A stretch of 64,000 bases of DNA from Streptomyces sp. NBC_00259 (GTDB lineage Bacteria > Actinomycetota > Actinomycetes > Streptomycetales > Streptomycetaceae). The stretch lies in assembly GCF_036181745.1 (NCBI RefSeq), contig NZ_CP108080.1, positions 2,728,001 through 2,792,000 on the forward strand, read 5' to 3'. Positions 61,992-64,000 of the stretch are shown here, one piece after another (the first letter of the stretch is position 1; the number at the start of each line of letters is the position of its first letter). The notes under the pieces are model-generated. The model worked only from the letters and a program-made list of their open reading frames with translations, was not told the origin of the DNA and ran no database searches. Both the position numbers and the translations under genes were made by a program.

Positions 61992-62561
61992 TCAGCCGGT
62001 GGCCGTCACCCCCCGGCCGGCAGCACGCCCGGTGAAGGTGGGCCAGTGCGCCAACGCCGCGGTGGCGCCGTACCAGGCGGCGAGCCCCGCCACGGCGCCG
62101 ACCCAGCCGCCGGCCTTGGCGAGACCGTCGTTCTGCGCGAACGACGCGATGGCGAGGAGCAGCATCGAGACGAACAGCAGCCCGTAGACGCCCTGTCCGA
62201 AGACTCCGCTGCCCGCGGAGGCGGCGGTGAGGGTGAGTGCCAGCAGCGCGAACAGCAGCAGGAAGAGTCCCGCGGCCTCCGCCGAGACCTCCGCGCCCGC
62301 GCCGGTGCCCCAGGTGAACCAGAAGGCGCCGAGGCCCGCGAAGGCCGTACCCGTACCGCCGTTGCCCGCACGGAACTCGAGCAACCCGACGATGAACAGT
62401 GCGACCCCGCCCACCCAGGTCGCGAGCGATGCGGCGTCGGACGCCGCGACATTGTCGATCACACCGGTGTTGCCGACACCGAAGGCCAGCAGAGTCAGAC
62501 CCAGTGCGAGGTGGCCGAGAGTAGTTGACGTGGCGCTTCCCGCGGAGACTTCGTTGTCCAC
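61992..62561 (-). CDS. GPR1/FUN34/YaaH (acetate uptake) family membrane protein
   Basis: A 189-aa protein with six TM helices. Family-like segments are LGHLALGLTLLAFGVGNTGV and GGVALFIVGLLEFRAGNGGT, then GAFWFTWGTGAG. Relatives (SatP) take up acetate or succinate by proton symport. The family NPAPLGL start motif is degenerate here, so function may have shifted. GTG 62561 follows GGGAG. It is convergent with glmS. USP gene lies upstream on the same strand with a 189-base gap. Confidence 0.8.
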   Translation of the reverse strand: MDNEVSAGSATSTTLGHLALGLTLLAFGVGNTGVIDNVAASDAASLATWVGGVALFIVGLLEFRAGNGGTGTAFAGLGAFWFTWGTGAGAEVSAEAAGLFLLLFALLALTLTAASAGSGVFGQGVYGLLFVSMLLLAIASFAQNDGLAKAGGWVGAVAGLAAWYGATAALAHWPTFTGRAAGRGVTATG

Positions 62562-62750
62562 GGCGGGCTCCCTTCGTGCGCGCGTTGGTGCTGTGTCCCA
62601 GCCACCCTTATGTACCCTTCACAAGCGCACAATCCACCCTGTACGGACGAGTAGATTTGACGGTCGTCAAAAAGTTATGAAACGTGGCCCGACCTGGAAC
62701 GACCCGGCAGAACGAGGGGTGACGAGAGGGCCTGGTGAGACTCAGGGGAC

Positions 62751-63272
62751 TCAGGGAATGACGACGACGGGACGCTGCGCACGACGCGCGAGCCGGCCGG
62801 CGACCGACCCGAAGATCCGTCCGACGATGCCGTGCGTGGAGCCGACCACGATGGCGTCCGCCGAATACTCTCGGCCGACTTCCTCGAGCTCGTGGCAGAT
62901 GTCGCCGCCGCGCTCCACGAGGATCCACGGCACCTCGGACAGGTAGTCGGCGCAGGCCAGTTCAAGCCCCAGCACCTCGGTGCGATGGTCCGGTACGTCG
63001 ACGAAGACCGGCGGTTCGCAGCCCGCCCACACGGTGGTGGGGAGGCGGTTGGCGACATGCACGATGATCAGGCCCGAACCGGAGCGCCTGGCCATGCCGA
63101 TGGCGTACGCGAGCGCCCGCTCACTGGAGGTCGATCCGTCGAAACCGACCACGACTCCGTGCCGGAAGGCAGGATCGCAGGAATGACGTGACTGTGCCGC
63201 CGCCTGCAGATCCGACGAGGGGTCGGCGACCTGCTTGCGGTCCGCGGGTTCGGGAAATTCGTGACCGGCCAT
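62751..63272 (-). CDS. Universal stress protein (UspA family)
   Basis: A 173-aa single-domain USP. A 35-residue N-terminal extension precedes the fold, which begins HGVVVGFDGSTSSERALAYA. The ATP-binding G-x2-G-x9-G-(S/T) element is present at VVGSTHGIVGRIFGSVAGRL, ending RRAQRPVVVIP. Family members bind ATP and modulate stress survival. ATG 63272 is chosen. A CsoR-like palindrome lies about 85 bases upstream of its start. No neighbour clarifies its role. Confidence 0.88.
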   Translation of the reverse strand: MAGHEFPEPADRKQVADPSSDLQAAAQSRHSCDPAFRHGVVVGFDGSTSSERALAYAIGMARRSGSGLIIVHVANRLPTTVWAGCEPPVFVDVPDHRTEVLGLELACADYLSEVPWILVERGGDICHELEEVGREYSADAIVVGSTHGIVGRIFGSVAGRLARRAQRPVVVIP

Positions 63273-63355
63273 CGGTTTTCTCGGCGTTCAGATCCTCAAG
63301 GGGAGGACGACGGTTGGCAGCGGAGCTCTGTCCGGGAATCATCTTCCCAACCCCA

Positions 63356-63369
63356 TACCCCTAAGGGTA
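63356..63369. promoter_or_regulatory. Second CsoR-like palindrome
   Basis: TACCCCTAAGGGTA is a 14-base palindrome apart from its central bases and resembles the copZ box at 2609. It lies between the USP gene and the truncated right-edge gene, about 84 and 75 bases from their starts. Confidence 0.45.
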
Positions 63370-63443
63370 CGGCGACACTCCTCGCCTGCCCAGAGCTCGT
63401 AGCCCTACTCGCGGCGCGCCAAGGAGCAGGCGTTCCAGGGAGC

Positions 63444-64000
63444 ATGCACGAGCACGCTCTGTATGGCAATGGCGCCTGCACCGTACAGGCTTCGCCCCGG
63501 CGCGACCGCTCACGGACAATGGCCCGCGGCACCTGCGGTACCCGCGGTGCGGGCGCAGTGACCGCAGGACCGCGGCCCTCGTTGGTACACGGACCCCCGA
63601 CCCCGCCGCCTGGAGCTTCCGTGCCCGTACCCCCGGCCCGTCGCGCCTCCGTTCCGACGCCCGCCCGGGCCCCGGCACGGGGCCGTCGCAGGGCGTCGCG
63701 GCCGGCGGCCCCGCCCGTGGCGCCCTCCGGTGTGCCGGCGGCCCGGCCGGGCCGCGGGGGCGCCACGGGCCGCGCGGGCTCCCGGGGCTCCGGGACCCCG
63801 CGGAGCGCCGACGGTGGCGGTGTCCGGGGCGAGGGCGGCGGTGCGCCGGTGGGCGCCACGGCGGGCGACTCCGTGGGCGAGGTGGTCCGCTGGGCGACTT
63901 TCAGCTGTGCCCTGGTCCCGGTCGTTCTGGTGGCGTACGGCGCACCCGTCGGAGGGGCCGTCGCGGTCGCGCTCGGCCTGGCGGCCGTGACCGCCGCCTG
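63444..64000 (+). CDS. Hypothetical protein with C-terminal membrane segment (3' end beyond window)
   Basis: An open frame from ATG 63444 to the window end, 185 codons seen. It begins MHEHALYGNGACTVQASPRR; a long Pro/Ala/Arg/Gly-rich, probably disordered region fills about 20-140. Then come VGEVVRWATFSCALVPVVLV and AVAVALGLAAVTAA, which look like one or two TM helices. AGGGAG lies close before the ATG. I do not recognise the family. Frame choice rests on the open frame and the hydrophobic end. Confidence is moderate. Confidence 0.6.
   Translation, partial: MHEHALYGNGACTVQASPRRDRSRTMARGTCGTRGAGAVTAGPRPSLVHGPPTPPPGASVPVPPARRASVPTPARAPARGRRRASRPAAPPVAPSGVPAARPGRGGATGRAGSRGSGTPRSADGGGVRGEGGGAPVGATAGDSVGEVVRWATFSCALVPVVLVAYGAPVGGAVAVALGLAAVTAA

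Overview
The window is high-GC actinobacterial DNA and almost certainly comes from a Streptomyces chromosome. The evidence is strong G/C bias at third codon positions, frequent GTG starts, GTGA/ATGA translational overlaps, IdeR/DmdR-type iron boxes and a complete desferrioxamine (des) operon. From memory, the gene order (citA, RecD-like helicase, sugar-isomerase/LacI cluster, GH3 hydrolase, TPP enzyme, ureohydrolase, PucR, acyl-CoA dehydrogenase/thioesterase, accD1-accA1-hmgL-acdH, desEFABCD, GH20 hexosaminidase, glmS) resembles the SCO273x-SCO279x core region of S. coelicolor. I see no phage genes, transposases, tRNA/rRNA genes or CRISPR arrays. This looks like vertically inherited core chromosome with small local embellishments.

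Left part (1-7.8 kb): a truncated MMPL exporter and a divergent TetR regulator share a large nested operator. A lone copper chaperone follows with a CsoR-type box, then a 0.7 kb non-coding stretch, convergent citrate synthase and a RecD2-like helicase. From 7.8-15.4 kb there is a carbohydrate catabolism locus: three genes coupled by GTGA overlaps (sugar-phosphate isomerase, DHDPS-like aldolase, Gfo/Idh/MocA dehydrogenase) diverge from a LacI regulator across a clear operator, followed by a MarR-GNAT fusion coupled to a second TIM-barrel isomerase. From 15.4-25.9 kb come exported and envelope proteins (GH3 glycosidase, LppU-like lipoprotein, S37 peptidase, small secreted protein, beta-lactamase-fold protein) and a single-chain ABC exporter.

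From 25.9-32.5 kb a probable guanidino-compound locus holds an acetolactate-synthase-like TPP enzyme, an agmatinase-family ureohydrolase and a sodium:solute symporter, with a divergent PucR regulator. Next come a two-TM protein, an MFS exporter, an acyl-CoA dehydrogenase/TesB pair, an AfsR-type SARP divergent from a methyltransferase, and a CDF metal transporter.

From 43-49.5 kb a TetR-controlled leucine/isovalerate operon (carboxylase beta and alpha, HMG-CoA lyase, acyl-CoA dehydrogenase) is followed by the iron-regulated desferrioxamine uptake (desE, desF) and biosynthesis (desABCD) genes, each unit behind its own iron box. The right end turns to amino-sugar metabolism (GH20 hexosaminidase with a DasR-like site, glmS), an acetate-transporter-family protein, a universal stress protein and a truncated gene at the edge. 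The most unusual features are short tandem repeats in intergenic gaps, nested or paired operators, an asymmetric fused ABC exporter, two acyl-CoA dehydrogenases of different catalytic classes, and a stand-alone protein resembling the C-terminus of Cas8c/Csd1.
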